Positions 51,466-63,500 of a stretch of DNA of 64,000 nucleotides are shown here, in pieces. The stretch is taken from assembly GCA_023807065.1 (NCBI GenBank), contig JAJJLU010000362.1:1-64000 (forward strand), in the 5' to 3' direction. Origin of the DNA: Isotricha intestinalis. Taxonomy: Eukaryota > Ciliophora > Litostomatea > Vestibuliferida > Isotrichidae. The position numbers and the translations under genes are program-made. Under the pieces are notes generated by a model. That model saw nothing but the letters and a program-made list of their open reading frames with translations. It ran no database searches and was not told the DNA's origin. Every line of letters starts with the position of its first letter. The first letter of the stretch is position 1.

Positions 51466-54400
51466 ATGGAAATAGAAACATTTCCATCAATAACACCTTT
51501 AACATTATCAAATCACATAAATTTATTCCCCAAGATTTTTTCTTTTGAATCATTCGATAATAATTTTATCTCATATTTAAAAGAAAATCATAAGCCATCA
51601 AATAACATTTGTGCAAAAATATTAAATAATCAAGGAGCATTTCATTGTAAAGAATGTTCTCTATGTGAAAATTCAGTAATATGTATAGAATGTTATGAAA
51701 AAAGTAAAGACATTCATAAAAATCATACTATATCATTTGACACTGTTTTTGATGGTTGTTGTGATTGTGGTAATCCAGAAGCTTTAGTATATTCTGCTTT
51801 TTGTTCTTCACATAAAGGAACCTTTACTAATGATGATGAAATAAATAATTTTATCAAATTAAATTTTAATAATTTTATCATCGAAAAAATTTCTCATTGG
51901 ATTAATGATTTAATTTCTTTTTTAGAACCATATTTTTTAGAAATGGAAAAAGAAGATAATATTTATGATAATAATAATTTAAATAATATTATGAAAGATT
52001 TAACTAAATTTTTATATGAAATTTTTAACTCCAATTCTGCTTTAGCACAATTATTTTTTCAAAAATTTTTAAAAAGTTATCCTTTTAAAACTAATCATAC
52101 TTGTTTAATTACTGATGAAAATAAAGGAATTGAATTTAAAAATTATAATAATAAAGAACATAATTGTGAATGTTCTTTTTTTAAAATCTTTTTAAGTGTT
52201 TGGACTGATAAAATTAAATGTGAAGATTTATTATATTCATTTCTTCAAAATAATAGAATGAAAATTGAATTTGGATTAACATTCATAGGAATGTTTAATA
52301 TAGTTTTAAATAATAATGCAATTGATTTATTTGATTTTTCATGTCAAGTTTATACTTCTGATTCAGTTACAAATTTAATTAAAGAAAGTTATTTAATTGC
52401 AAATATGTTTAAATATTTTCATGAACAAATTCAAAAAATGATCAAACAAGAAAATCAGAATTGGGAATTTTTTTTTGAGAAAACTAAAAGATTTAATTTT
52501 GAAATAAATGATTTAATAAAAGTGAAAACATTAAATTTATTTTCAGAGAATATAGAAATGTTAGAAAATTTTATTAATATCTGTGAAGAATTTAATAATA
52601 TAAATCAATTTGAAGAAACTGAAGTTTTTGAAAGAGAAGGTTTCTCTCTAAATTTAATATACATTGAATATTATATTCTTGATTTATTTTCATTATTAAT
52701 ATCTATCTTTAATTTTAATAATTTTGAAATAATAAAAAGACTATTTAAATATTATCAACAAAAATTTGAAAATTATCAATTTTTAAATTCAAATTGTTAT
52801 TCCTATCATATTACTTTAATTAGAAGTTTTTCAATATTTTTAAATAGATTTTGTATGATTTATTCAATTAAAAATAATTGTGATATTTATGACATATTAA
52901 AAAATGTTATTCAATTATTTCCAAATTATCAAAACATTTTTACAATAATAATCAAAGAAACAATGAAATTTTTTGGTTTTCTTTTATCAATAGAAAGTAA
53001 TCATTTTGTTTATTATGGGGAAGATATGAAAAATTATGTTGATAATTATTTTGATTATTTTATTTTTCATCAATGTGATTTTAATATAATAAAATTCATG
53101 TTATGTTTAGAAGAAAATATTAATTTCTTTTCAATAAATAATATTTTACAATTATGTAGTGTGAATAATTCAAGTACTAAACTAATTAATAACTTTCTCT
53201 CAAATTTAGTTAATCCAAATATAAATTTTATTTCAGATAAAGACGAAGATAAGAATTTAAATTTAAATAAAAAAATTTTTGAATATTTAAATAAATTTAT
53301 CAAGGATCATAGTAGTATATTTGATTTATTTGAATATTCTTTTAAATATCTTAAAGAATTAAAAGTGAATGAAGAAATAACTGATATCTTAATTAATAAA
53401 GAAAAAGAAGCAATATCTAATATAATAAAAGAAAAAATTATAAGAATGTCAGTAAGCAATGAAAATTCATATACTTTTAGATATTTTATTAATTATATTC
53501 ATCTTCCTATTTTTGAGGAAAAATATAATAAAAAAATTTTTGAAGAAATGTCTGATAAAATTATTCAAATTAATGGACAATTTAAATTTTGTTTGAAAAA
53601 TCAATTTTTTCAAAATTTTGATATTGATTATATATTAGAACCTTATTCTATAATAAGTGGTGAAAGATATATTACTGATTTTAAAAAAAAAGAAGTTTCT
53701 TTGTTAAATTATTACTTTTATGAACCTTTCAAGAATTATCAAAAATTAAATTATCATTGTTATTATAATTTCTTTTATTTTAATAACAATATTCAATTGT
53801 TAATTACACTTTCAATTAATTTAATTTCAAAAAAAGACTTTAAAGTCCTTTCAGACTTTTTATTATTTTATATTTTAAAATTAATTGTAAACTTTTTATA
53901 CATTGATAAAAATTTAATTCCTAATGAATTAAAAATAAATAAAGAAGATTTTTATAAAGAAATAAATTATCTTTTAAATAATTTATTATCTTCACTGAAA
54001 AATGAAATAAATTCTAGTGATGAGGATAAGAATTTAATTTATAAATTTATGTTGAAAAATATTTCAACTTATTTAAATTGTGAATATAAAGATATAGAAG
54101 AAAATAAAGGTAATAATCAAATTAATGAAGATAAAAAAAAGGAATTAAAAAATAAAAAGAAGAATTTATTGGAAAAATACAAAAAAAAATTTAAAGCAAA
54201 AAATTTAGAAATATTAAATATAAATAAAGAAGATAATAATGAAAAAACAGAAAATTGTATATTATGTCACTTACCTTTAATAGAAAAAAATGAAAAATCT
54301 GATATTTTTGGATTAATAGGAGTATGTGTTACGGATTATTTTATTAAAAACTCAAAAAAAATTACAATTAAAGAAGAATTTGAAAAACATAATCACAATC

Positions 54401-56085
54401 CAAATTTTACTTTTAATTCATTTTATAATAATGAAAAAGAACTTAGTACTAGAATAGTAAGTTGTAATCATAAAATTCATTCAGAATGTTATAATAAATT
54501 AATAATTGGAGTTTTATCTCATTCTAATATAAAACAATTTTCATGTCCTTTATGTAAAAAATTAGGAAATTTATTTATTCCTTCTTTTAATTTATATAAT
54601 AATAATTCAGATTCATCTAAATTATTAAGTGGATTTAAAGTAAGTGATTTTTTTAATGAAGAATTAAATTTAAAAGAATCTTTAGATGAAAATATTTTTA
54701 TTAAACCAAATGAAATAGAAAATAAAACAATTTTAATTAATTCAATTGCATTTATTGAAGATTTCTTTGATGGAAAATTAATATCTTTTATTAATAATCA
54801 ACAGAATTATATACAAACATTTAATATTTTAGTAAATGAATTTTCAAATTTTATAATATATTATAATATTGTTAAAGATAAAAATACACAAATTAATATT
54901 TGGACTAATTTTATTCTTTCTCTAAGAATTCTTTTAAAAACAAAGACTTTAAATTTTTCTATTTTCGTAATAGAAATTTACAATTTAATTAAATATCTTA
55001 AAACTGGAAAAGATGATTCACAAAAAATTTCATTAGCTTTTTTTAGACATTTTATAGATCAACAATTAGATAAAGTTTTATTTTTATGTTTAATACTTTT
55101 TGATTTAGAAAATCCAGAAAAATTTATAATAGAATTATTTTCACCTTATAATGTAATCACATCTTATATTAAAAAAATATTTTTGGATAATGCATTTAAT
55201 TTATCTCCAAATATTTTAAGAGAATCAATTACTCATGAATTATTTAAGAATTATATTTTAGAAAATGATTTGGATAAAGATATTTATATTAATTTAAAAG
55301 AATCTTTTCAAATTTTTTTGGAAAAAATTTATATTTTTTCTTTAATCAATAATAATAAAAAATGTAATGAAAATTTTTTTAATGAAAATAAAGACATAGA
55401 GTTAATTCCAGTTAATATATATCAACAATTATCTTTAGAAAACTTTGAAAATAAACCTTTTGCAGAAATAATTTTAAAATTAAATGAAAAGTTACCAAAA
55501 GAAGAAAATGAAACATTTAAATTATTATATAAAAATAAAATAAATAATGATAAAATTATAGAAAATATTTTTAAACATTTTAAATTTACTTTTGACAAAA
55601 TTTCAATGAGAATTTATATGAATCAAAACATGTTATCATTTGGTAAAAGAATAAACTTTAAATTTATACCTCTTGAAAAATCAATGATACACTTTTTAAC
55701 AACAATACAAAAAAAAAGTTTCAATTGTGGAAAAGAAGAAAAGCAATTTTTTTATTGTTTATTATGTGGAGAAAAATTATGTGATAATACTTCTTGTATT
55801 CCAAAAGAAGATAATCAAAATAATGATATTTCTTATGTTTATCATTCTAGAATATGCAATTATGGGAATGTGGCTTATATAATTGAAAATGGAAAAGTTA
55901 TCTTTTTATATCATGGAAAAATTGTTTATATTAATAATGGAATTTATTTAAATCAATTTGGAGAAGAACCTCTTCAATATGTAATTACCAATGATTATTT
56001 ATTAGTGGAAAAAGAATATGAAAAATGTCAAAATATTTTTATTGATTTTTCTTATAGAAGTTTACAGGTTTCACAATATCAATAA
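51466..56085 (+). CDS. UBR-type E3 ubiquitin ligase (N-recognin)
   Basis: A 1539-residue ligase of the N-degron pathway. The UBR box that binds basic N-terminal residues spans about 49-116: C49, then FHCKECSLCENSVICIEC, H84, H87, DGCCDCGNP at 97-104, and C113/H116. The central 700 residues are helical. The RING-H2 region runs from C931 (NCILCHLPL) through SCNHKIHSECY to CPLCKK at about 1027. The UBLC/cap domain at the C-terminus has YCLLCGEKLC, then YHSRICNYGNVAYIIENGKV and ends LDxFGEEP-like (LNQFGEEPLQY). It is somewhat shorter than yeast Ubr1 (1950 residues) and no clear ClpS-like domain is seen between the UBR box and the helical region, so it may recognise only basic N-termini. Confidence 0.92.
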   Translation: MEIETFPSITPLTLSNHINLFPKIFSFESFDNNFISYLKENHKPSNNICAKILNNQGAFHCKECSLCENSVICIECYEKSKDIHKNHTISFDTVFDGCCDCGNPEALVYSAFCSSHKGTFTNDDEINNFIKLNFNNFIIEKISHWINDLISFLEPYFLEMEKEDNIYDNNNLNNIMKDLTKFLYEIFNSNSALAQLFFQKFLKSYPFKTNHTCLITDENKGIEFKNYNNKEHNCECSFFKIFLSVWTDKIKCEDLLYSFLQNNRMKIEFGLTFIGMFNIVLNNNAIDLFDFSCQVYTSDSVTNLIKESYLIANMFKYFHEQIQKMIKQENQNWEFFFEKTKRFNFEINDLIKVKTLNLFSENIEMLENFINICEEFNNINQFEETEVFEREGFSLNLIYIEYYILDLFSLLISIFNFNNFEIIKRLFKYYQQKFENYQFLNSNCYSYHITLIRSFSIFLNRFCMIYSIKNNCDIYDILKNVIQLFPNYQNIFTIIIKETMKFFGFLLSIESNHFVYYGEDMKNYVDNYFDYFIFHQCDFNIIKFMLCLEENINFFSINNILQLCSVNNSSTKLINNFLSNLVNPNINFISDKDEDKNLNLNKKIFEYLNKFIKDHSSIFDLFEYSFKYLKELKVNEEITDILINKEKEAISNIIKEKIIRMSVSNENSYTFRYFINYIHLPIFEEKYNKKIFEEMSDKIIQINGQFKFCLKNQFFQNFDIDYILEPYSIISGERYITDFKKKEVSLLNYYFYEPFKNYQKLNYHCYYNFFYFNNNIQLLITLSINLISKKDFKVLSDFLLFYILKLIVNFLYIDKNLIPNELKINKEDFYKEINYLLNNLLSSLKNEINSSDEDKNLIYKFMLKNISTYLNCEYKDIEENKGNNQINEDKKKELKNKKKNLLEKYKKKFKAKNLEILNINKEDNNEKTENCILCHLPLIEKNEKSDIFGLIGVCVTDYFIKNSKKITIKEEFEKHNHNPNFTFNSFYNNEKELSTRIVSCNHKIHSECYNKLIIGVLSHSNIKQFSCPLCKKLGNLFIPSFNLYNNNSDSSKLLSGFKVSDFFNEELNLKESLDENIFIKPNEIENKTILINSIAFIEDFFDGKLISFINNQQNYIQTFNILVNEFSNFIIYYNIVKDKNTQINIWTNFILSLRILLKTKTLNFSIFVIEIYNLIKYLKTGKDDSQKISLAFFRHFIDQQLDKVLFLCLILFDLENPEKFIIELFSPYNVITSYIKKIFLDNAFNLSPNILRESITHELFKNYILENDLDKDIYINLKESFQIFLEKIYIFSLINNNKKCNENFFNENKDIELIPVNIYQQLSLENFENKPFAEIILKLNEKLPKEENETFKLLYKNKINNDKIIENIFKHFKFTFDKISMRIYMNQNMLSFGKRINFKFIPLEKSMIHFLTTIQKKSFNCGKEEKQFFYCLLCGEKLCDNTSCIPKEDNQNNDISYVYHSRICNYGNVAYIIENGKVIFLYHGKIVYINNGIYLNQFGEEPLQYVITNDYLLVEKEYEKCQNIFIDFSYRSLQVSQYQ

Positions 56086-56257
56086 ATATTTATTTAGGGT
56101 TTAATATCCTTCTATTTATTTTGATTAATACATAAATAATTATAACATGATTTTATAAAAATTATCTTATAAAATAATTAAAAATAATTAAATAATTAAT
56201 GATATAAAATAAAAGAAATAAATTATTTGAATAATAATATAATCAAATTTTTCTAAA

Positions 56258-56950
56258 ATGGGAATAATGTGTTTAAAACAAAAAGAACCTGAAAAAGAGC
56301 CTTCAATAAAAGATACAATTGAATTTAATCAATTTGATTTAATTGAAAAAGATTATGATAAAATATTAAAATATAAAATAAATTCTGATGAAGAAGGAAC
56401 AAAAATTTTTTGGAGAGAAAATAAAAATTATTTAGATATTCCAATTAAAAATGATTATGAAAATTCTTATTATATTAATGATGATGTAAAAACAAATTAT
56501 AATATTTTAATTGGACATGATGCAGTTTTAAATGATAGTAATAAATATTTAAATAATAAAGAAGTTATAAAAGAGATAAATAAATTATTTGAAGCAATTG
56601 AAGATAATGAAAAAAAAAATAAAAATAATATTGAAGAAAATAAAGAAGATATATTTAAAATTAAAGAATTAAATTTAAATGAAGAAGATAAAGAAAAAAA
56701 GAATGAATATTTAAAAATTAAAACTGCTTCAGATTTATGTTTAGATGTAAATTTATTTCATAATGATAAACAAAAAAAGAAAAATAATTCAAATAAAAAA
56801 TCAATAATTTTAGATATGTCTACTTTAAAAAAAATGATTAGAAACAATAATATATCAGCAAATACAAATGGCTTAAAAAACAATATAATTGAATCAAAAG
56901 ATAAAATTAAATCTAAAATTATTGGTCCTATTAAAGAAAATAAAGGTTAA
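56258..56950 (+). CDS. Hypothetical protein, candidate N-myristoylated
   Basis: A 230-residue protein beginning MGIMCLKQKEPEKEP. Gly2 with Cys5 is the layout of proteins that are myristoylated and palmitoylated, though position 6 is Leu and not the preferred Ser or Thr. The rest is hydrophilic: an acidic first half, a coiled-coil-prone stretch at about 100-150 and a basic C-terminus. No domain is recognised. It would sit on the inner face of a membrane if lipidated. It follows the UBR gene by 170 bases on the same strand. Confidence 0.65.
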   Translation: MGIMCLKQKEPEKEPSIKDTIEFNQFDLIEKDYDKILKYKINSDEEGTKIFWRENKNYLDIPIKNDYENSYYINDDVKTNYNILIGHDAVLNDSNKYLNNKEVIKEINKLFEAIEDNEKKNKNNIEENKEDIFKIKELNLNEEDKEKKNEYLKIKTASDLCLDVNLFHNDKQKKKNNSNKKSIILDMSTLKKMIRNNNISANTNGLKNNIIESKDKIKSKIIGPIKENKG

Positions 56951-57167
56951 GGGATAAAGGAGACAAATATAAATTTTTTTTGTATAATTTTTTATGAACT
57001 ATATGTAAAAAATTAAAATTTAATTTATTATATGAATTACTTTTAAACCTTAATTTTAAAACAATTTTTCTTCCTTATTTCAAGTATTCTTATTTACTTA
57101 ATTTTTACTCAACAAAATAAAAGATTTTTCCTTAAAGTTTTAATTTAATAAAAAAATAAAATATTAT

Positions 57168-58493
57168 TTAAATAAAATTATCATTTGTATTTTGTTCTAT
57201 ATAAGAATAATCAAATTTTTTTACATTTTTTCTTTTAAAATACCTTCTTATATAAAGTGAAATAAAGATAATATTAATGAAAATAGATGTAACCAATATT
57301 GTTTTAATAATAGGAAACTCTTTATTATTATTCTTTAAATAATATCCAATAAATAAGTCTTTTTCATGGAAAATAAGTTGATATTTAGATAAAAATGGTA
57401 ATCCAATTTCTCCATATCTTAAATCACCATTATTTAATTTTATTAACAAAAAATATGTATTATTTATTTTATAGAATAAATCTGAATAATCTAATTCAAA
57501 TGTGATTTTTTGGATTTTTAATGATAATTTAAATATAGGAAAATCTTTTATATTAATATTATCATTACATATATAAGTATATTTTAAATATTCTAAATCA
57601 TATTTTGTACAATTATTTTTATAAATTGATTGAATAATCTTATCAAATTCTTGGGATAATTCTTTAGGTAAAAGAATATAATTTTCAAAATTAACTTTAA
57701 AATGTATTTTTTTTTCAAGTTCAAATATAATATCATTACTGTTATTCATATTTTTTTCAATAGTATTATTTATTATGGAAAAGTAATTGAAATTTATTAT
57801 CCATTCTTTGAAAAATTCTTTCCCAATTATTTTTAAATTATCTATTTTATAATTTTCAGGTTCATATTCATGAGGAAAACTTCCTATAATAATTTTTCCA
57901 TTGTTTTTTGATTTATCAAAGTTAAATGTAAAAACATTTGAAAAAATATATTCTTTTTCCTTAAGTTGATATAAAAAAGAAATATTGTTTAATTTTCCCT
58001 TTTCAGAAGGAGCTAATCCAATATAATTTTTGTAATATATATTTTTATTTAAAGAATTAACTAAAAAAAAAGACATAACATAATTCCTCTTATTAAGTCT
58101 TAAATCTTTAAAATTAAAGTTATCTTGACATAATATTGTTGTTTCAAAATCTTCATGATACCAATTAAGTTGTTTAGGAGGATTTTCTATAAATTTAAAA
58201 GATAATGATTTTTCTTTTATATAAGTTCCATTTATATTTCTATTTGAAATAAAAAAATGAGAATTTTTTAAACTGATTAATGTTGGAATTATTTGTTCTG
58301 GATCACCTATACCAATATTTGTGTAAATCCCTGTTTTATAAATTTTTTCAAAATTATTTTCTTTAAGTTCTTCAAAAGTTATATTATTTTCTTTTCTTGA
58401 TAAATTTGAATATATTGGTAAAATAATTAATGAAGTTATTATAGGATTATAATAAATAAAACACAAGAATATATTTCTAATTATATTTTTCAT
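57168..58493 (-). CDS. Membrane aspartyl pseudoprotease (pepsin A1 family)
   Basis: A 441-residue protein with an N-terminal signal peptide or anchor (about 5-27), a lumenal A1 pepsin-like fold and a C-terminal membrane segment (about 398-417) followed by a short basic tail. The pattern TNIGIGDPEQIIPTLISLKN aligns with the N-lobe IGIGTPPQxFxVLLDTGS, so the catalytic DTG is replaced by SLK at 74-76. In the C-lobe the expected DTGTS is FEN (VNFENYILLPKEL). Other A1 landmarks remain (YIGLAPSEKGKLN, FTFNFDKSKNNGKIIIGSFP, GEIGLPFLSKYQLIFHEKD). It therefore should not cut proteins and may act as a receptor or chaperone. Several Asn-x-Ser/Thr sites suit a secreted domain. Confidence 0.8.
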   Translation of the reverse strand: MKNIIRNIFLCFIYYNPIITSLIILPIYSNLSRKENNITFEELKENNFEKIYKTGIYTNIGIGDPEQIIPTLISLKNSHFFISNRNINGTYIKEKSLSFKFIENPPKQLNWYHEDFETTILCQDNFNFKDLRLNKRNYVMSFFLVNSLNKNIYYKNYIGLAPSEKGKLNNISFLYQLKEKEYIFSNVFTFNFDKSKNNGKIIIGSFPHEYEPENYKIDNLKIIGKEFFKEWIINFNYFSIINNTIEKNMNNSNDIIFELEKKIHFKVNFENYILLPKELSQEFDKIIQSIYKNNCTKYDLEYLKYTYICNDNINIKDFPIFKLSLKIQKITFELDYSDLFYKINNTYFLLIKLNNGDLRYGEIGLPFLSKYQLIFHEKDLFIGYYLKNNNKEFPIIKTILVTSIFINIIFISLYIRRYFKRKNVKKFDYSYIEQNTNDNFI

Positions 58494-58967
58494 TATATTA
58501 AAATATCGTTAAATAAATAAAGTAAAAAAATAACATTAAATTTTTAAATTATACTCAATTATTGATTTAAAATGAATAAATAAATTTTTTTTTGATTTAT
58601 TATCTCCATAGTTTAAAATGCATTCATCAAATTTAAGAAAACTATAAATATAATTGATATTGTATGAATAAATTTTGAATATATTTGACATTATGTTTTC
58701 TTATATTTTTAAATTTATATTTTTAAAAGCTTAATTTATTATTAAATAAATATTAGAAAGGAGAATGAAAAAGAATTAATTAACAAAAATTATCATATCA
58801 ACTAAACTGAATGATAAAAAATAGCTTTTGAATTTAAATTTCTCCTAACTTGAATTTAAATTTAATATTTATTTATAAAAATATTAACAAATATTACATG
58901 TCTTTTTTATGATTGAATAATTTTAAAATTTATCAAATTATTTTTATGATAATTATTAGAATAAAAA
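58494..58967. other. Intergenic between divergent genes
   Basis: About 470 bases of AT-rich sequence with no recognised feature. Confidence 0.5.
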
Positions 58968-59930
58968 ATGTTAAATAAAATAGTATGTGTTTATGATATT
59001 AAATTAAAAGAATTACAAAAGCCAATTCAATTAATAAATTGTTTAGATAAAGAGAAAAACAAAAATTATTTAATTAAAGAAAAAGAAAATGAAGATGAAT
59101 TAACTGCAAATTGTACTTTATTTTTAAATGATGAAGAAATAAAATTCTCTTTACAAAAAAAACTAACAAAAAAAGGTAAAAACACAATAATTATTGAATG
59201 TGAAAGACTTTTAATAAATATATCTTGGTTTTTTTATAATTGTACCACATTAATAAATTTAGATTTATCAAATTTTAATAGTAGTGAAGTAAATAATATG
59301 TCACATTTATTTCATAATTGTTCTTCTTTAAAAGAATTAGATTTATCTAATTTAAACACAAGTAAAGTAGAAAATATGAGTTATATGTTTTCAGGTTGTA
59401 CATCTTTAGAATATATTGATTTATCAAATTTCATTACTGAAAATGTAAATGATATGAATTGTATGTTTTATAAATGTTCTTTATTAAAAAATTTAGATCT
59501 AAGTAATTTTAATACATGTAATGTTTCAAATATGAAATATTTATTTTATGATTGTTCTAATTTAAAATCTATTAATTTGTCAAATTTTAATACAATAAAA
59601 GTTACTGATATGAGTGGAATGTTTTATAACTGCTTTTCTTTGAAAGAAATTAATTTATTAAATTTTAATACAGAAAATGTTGTTTTTATGAATGATATGT
59701 TTTATAATTGTAAATCTTTGATTTCTTTAGATTTATCTCATTTTAACATTGATAAAGTTAAAACCACTAGTTGGATGTTTTGTAAATGCTTATCATTGAT
59801 TAATTTAAATATACAAAAATTTAATTCTAAAAAAATTAAAGATATAAATTTTATGTGTGAAGGAATTAATAGACATTGTAATATTATATGTAAAGATAGA
59901 GTTATGTTAACAAAAATACTAAATATTTAA
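58968..59930 (+). CDS. BspA-like leucine-rich repeat protein (DUF285 type)
   Basis: A 320-residue protein. Residues 85-290 carry about eight to nine repeats of roughly 23 residues with the pattern L-x-x-LDLSNFNT-x-x-V-x-x-M-x-x-MF-x-x-C, for example SLKELDLSNLNTSKVENMSY. This is the BspA-like/DUF285 repeat of bacterial surface proteins, also expanded in anaerobic and parasitic protists. The first 80 residues are a non-repeat region with NCTLFLNDEEIKFSLQKKL. No signal peptide or membrane segment is seen, so a cytosolic location is likely. The last repeat lacks the MF step and ends in NIICKDRVMLTKILNI. The role is unknown; binding to protein surfaces is expected of the fold. Confidence 0.88.
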   Translation: MLNKIVCVYDIKLKELQKPIQLINCLDKEKNKNYLIKEKENEDELTANCTLFLNDEEIKFSLQKKLTKKGKNTIIIECERLLINISWFFYNCTTLINLDLSNFNSSEVNNMSHLFHNCSSLKELDLSNLNTSKVENMSYMFSGCTSLEYIDLSNFITENVNDMNCMFYKCSLLKNLDLSNFNTCNVSNMKYLFYDCSNLKSINLSNFNTIKVTDMSGMFYNCFSLKEINLLNFNTENVVFMNDMFYNCKSLISLDLSHFNIDKVKTTSWMFCKCLSLINLNIQKFNSKKIKDINFMCEGINRHCNIICKDRVMLTKILNI

Positions 59931-60577
59931 TATTCTCTTTTATATATTAATATAATTAGTTTAGTTTATTTTTTATTTATAAAACATATTATTTTTGTTA
60001 AATTTCCCAATTCCTTCAATAAATAAAAATTTTATATTTTATAATTTTTAAAGACGAAAAATTTAAAAAAAAATTGAATTTTATAAATTTCTTAGTTATA
60101 TATATTATACTATGTTTTAATGAAAGACAATTATATTAATCATAATATATAATATATTTATATCAATTAAAGGTTTTATTGATAAAAGAATTTTTTTGAT
60201 GGGGTGAAAGGAATTTTTGAATTTAATAAACTACAAAATAAAGGAATAATCATTGATATAAATTTTTTTAATTCAATCATTAAAATAGTATAAATATATT
60301 ATATTTACCTTTTTTTTAAAATCATATAATATCTTTTTAAATCTAAAGATATATCTTTAATTAAATAATTCATTATTCAATAATATCGAATTCATGGATA
60401 AAAAATAATAAAAATAAAAATTAATAATTTAAAAAGCAAATTATAATCTTTTTAATTGTATAAATAAAAGTATATGTGAAAAATATTTAATAATATAAAT
60501 TAAATTAATATTAAATTCTTGTTTTAAAAAAATGTAAATTTATTTTAAATTAACAAAATAGAAAATATATTTATATA
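59931..60577. other. Intergenic between convergent genes
   Basis: About 650 bases of AT-rich sequence with no coding-like frame or recognisable RNA gene. Confidence 0.55.
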
Positions 60578-63500
60578 TTATTTTCTCATTTTAAAATCAA
60601 TTTCCTCAAAAGTTTTCTGATACAATTCTTGAATATTAGGATAATAAGTATTTCTTTTTTTATAAAACAAAACATAAGCACTTTTAGAAACAATTTTATT
60701 TTCATCAATTTCAGAAACACAACTATCATTAAATTCATACCATTTATTTTCAAAATTATTTTTACAATAAGCAATATAATGACCTCCATGTAATCCTCCA
60801 AAATGATTTGCAACTGCAAATAAATCATAAATATTATCTGAAGTTTCAATTTCATTATAAGTTATATATTTTCCCATATCTAAACCTTCAATTGGGAAAT
60901 TTACTGTATTACCTAATTTTGAATTATTTTTAAATCTTTTTAAATGAAGGATTAATATTTCTGGACAAGTAAAAATTTCCATTTTTTTTTCTGCTAATTG
61001 ATGTTCTTTGCATTTAGGACAATACCATTTATTTTCTTCAGTTAATTTTTCTTTTTTATTAAAATTTTCTAATAAATCTAATAAATTTAAATCTGGTTCA
61101 TCATCATCACTATGATACCAATAAGTTCTTTTTTCTATTTTTTCCATTGAATTATAATCATTAAGTCTTTGTGCATATTCTGGTAACCAAGCAATTTTAA
61201 AATTTAACTGATAATCTTTAATAGATTCATTTTCTTGAAAGTTTATTTTTGCAATGTTTTCTTTTATTATATATTTATTTTCTGAAATTTCTAATATATT
61301 ATTTTCTTCTGATTTATTCAACAATAAATTTTCTTCATCTTGATTATATGCATTTATATTTTTTAAAAATATTATTACAAAAGGATATTTATATTTTTCA
61401 TGAATTGAATATGTAATATTAAAATCTTCTGTTTCATTTACTTTTTGAGAATTTTCTTCATAATCATTAAAATATTCTTGTTTTAAATTATCTTCAATTT
61501 CATTTCTATCATAAATTACTCTATAATAATTTACTAGATAATTAAAAATTTGAGAATTATTCCATTCAATATTAAAGTAAAAAACTCTAGGAAATAAAAA
61601 GCTATCTTTTGGTGGATATTCATTTTTTTGATCTTCACTGATATCATTTATATTATAAGTAAAATTATAAAAAAGACATCTAATATATTTTGTCTTATCA
61701 TATGTTTCTTCTATTTGTTCAAAATCTTCTATTTTTCCTTTATTTTTATCAAATTTTTTTATTCTATCAAAAAGAAGATTACTACTTGTAATTTCATTAT
61801 ATGTATTTTCAATTTCTGTATTTTCTTTTTGAAAAACATGACTGGAAATCTGATTCAAAAAAATAAATGTTTCTTCACCCAAAAAATCCACGATTTTATT
61901 ATATTTACTTTCATCAATTAATTTCAATTCATTATCATTGTGAACTAAATAAATTTCAAAAGTATTTAATCCACATCTTAAAAGATAATTAATTTTTTCT
62001 CTAAAATACCTAATAGTAGTGTCTCTATTAATTTCAATATTAAATTTAATAACTTTAAATTTAACATTTTCATAAATAAAAAAAACAGTAATATTCATAT
62101 TAGAATCAGTTTTCATAGTAAAAGGAAGACTTATAATGGCATAAGGATCAAAAGTATTACTAATATTAAGACAATTAATATTAGGACAAAATAAAGTAGA
62201 TTTAAACATTCCATAAAATAAATCAACAATTAAAGATTGATTTCTTGCTAAAAATAATCTTTTATAATATTTAAATTCTTCAATATTATTTTCAAAAGTT
62301 AAATCATCTTCAGGACAAGTATAAGGTTTATTTAATACTTTATTTAAATCTTCATGTAATCCATCTAATAAAAAAGATAAAAATTCTTGAGTATCTTGTT
62401 GTTGATAACCACGAAATATAGTTCTAATATCTCCTATAGTTTCTTTAAAACCATATGGTTCAATAGAATCTTCTTGACCATACCATAAATGTTTTATTAA
62501 TTCAGAATATGCTTCAACTAATTTTCCTTGAGAACCTATTGGATTATTTTCATTTATAAATTGTTTATATGTATCTTCTAAGAAATAATCCGTTAAAATA
62601 TTACAATTTGATAAACATTGTAATGATGTATTCATATAACATGTATTTCCTATATTTCTTAAACCTACTAATCCATGTTTATTATCATTTTTATCTAAAG
62701 TTTGTCTTTGTAATGTTGTTCTTCTATCATAAAAATAATTTTTTGGAGAAGATTTTTTTCTTTTTGGTTTTTTTACGTCATCTTTTTTTTCTAAATATAA
62801 ATTAAATTTATCCTCATCATTCGCAAAAATTCTATTATTAGTTTTTCCTATTTTATCTCTAGGAACTGAGTCTTTATTTATGTAATCAATATCATTATCA
62901 TTTATAAGATAATCAAACAATTCTCCTTTTTTATTATATGAAAATTCTATAATTAAATTGCTATATAGTAATTGATTTATTTGAAATTTTTCTGGAATTT
63001 TTTGAAGATAATTACTTCCTAAAATTCTCTTATCTTTCTTTAATTCTTTTATATTTCTATATATAAAATCTTTAAAATATTTTAATTTATTATCTTTGTG
63101 TAAACGATATATTCTTATAAAAGATTTTAATAATTGCTTGTTTATCATTGAAAGTCCTAAATCTTTCTTTATTTTTTTATTCTTATCCATATTTAAGATA
63201 TTTGATAAAAATTGATATAAATGTTCTTCAGTTAATAATAATGGAATATATATTTTATTTGTTATAATTTTTGAACCTTCAATCAATGAATGTTTTGATG
63301 GTATAAATGAAACATAAAATTCCTTTGAATAAATATTATATTTTTTTAAATTTGTGTTTCTCACATCCATTAATTGACTTTTTATTATATAATCATATCC
63401 AAATTCTTCCTTTAATAAATCAAAACTTTCTTTTGGTAAAATTTTATAATCTATTTTTTCTTTTTTATTTTCTTTCAAAAGGTTATTATTAGGTAATAAA

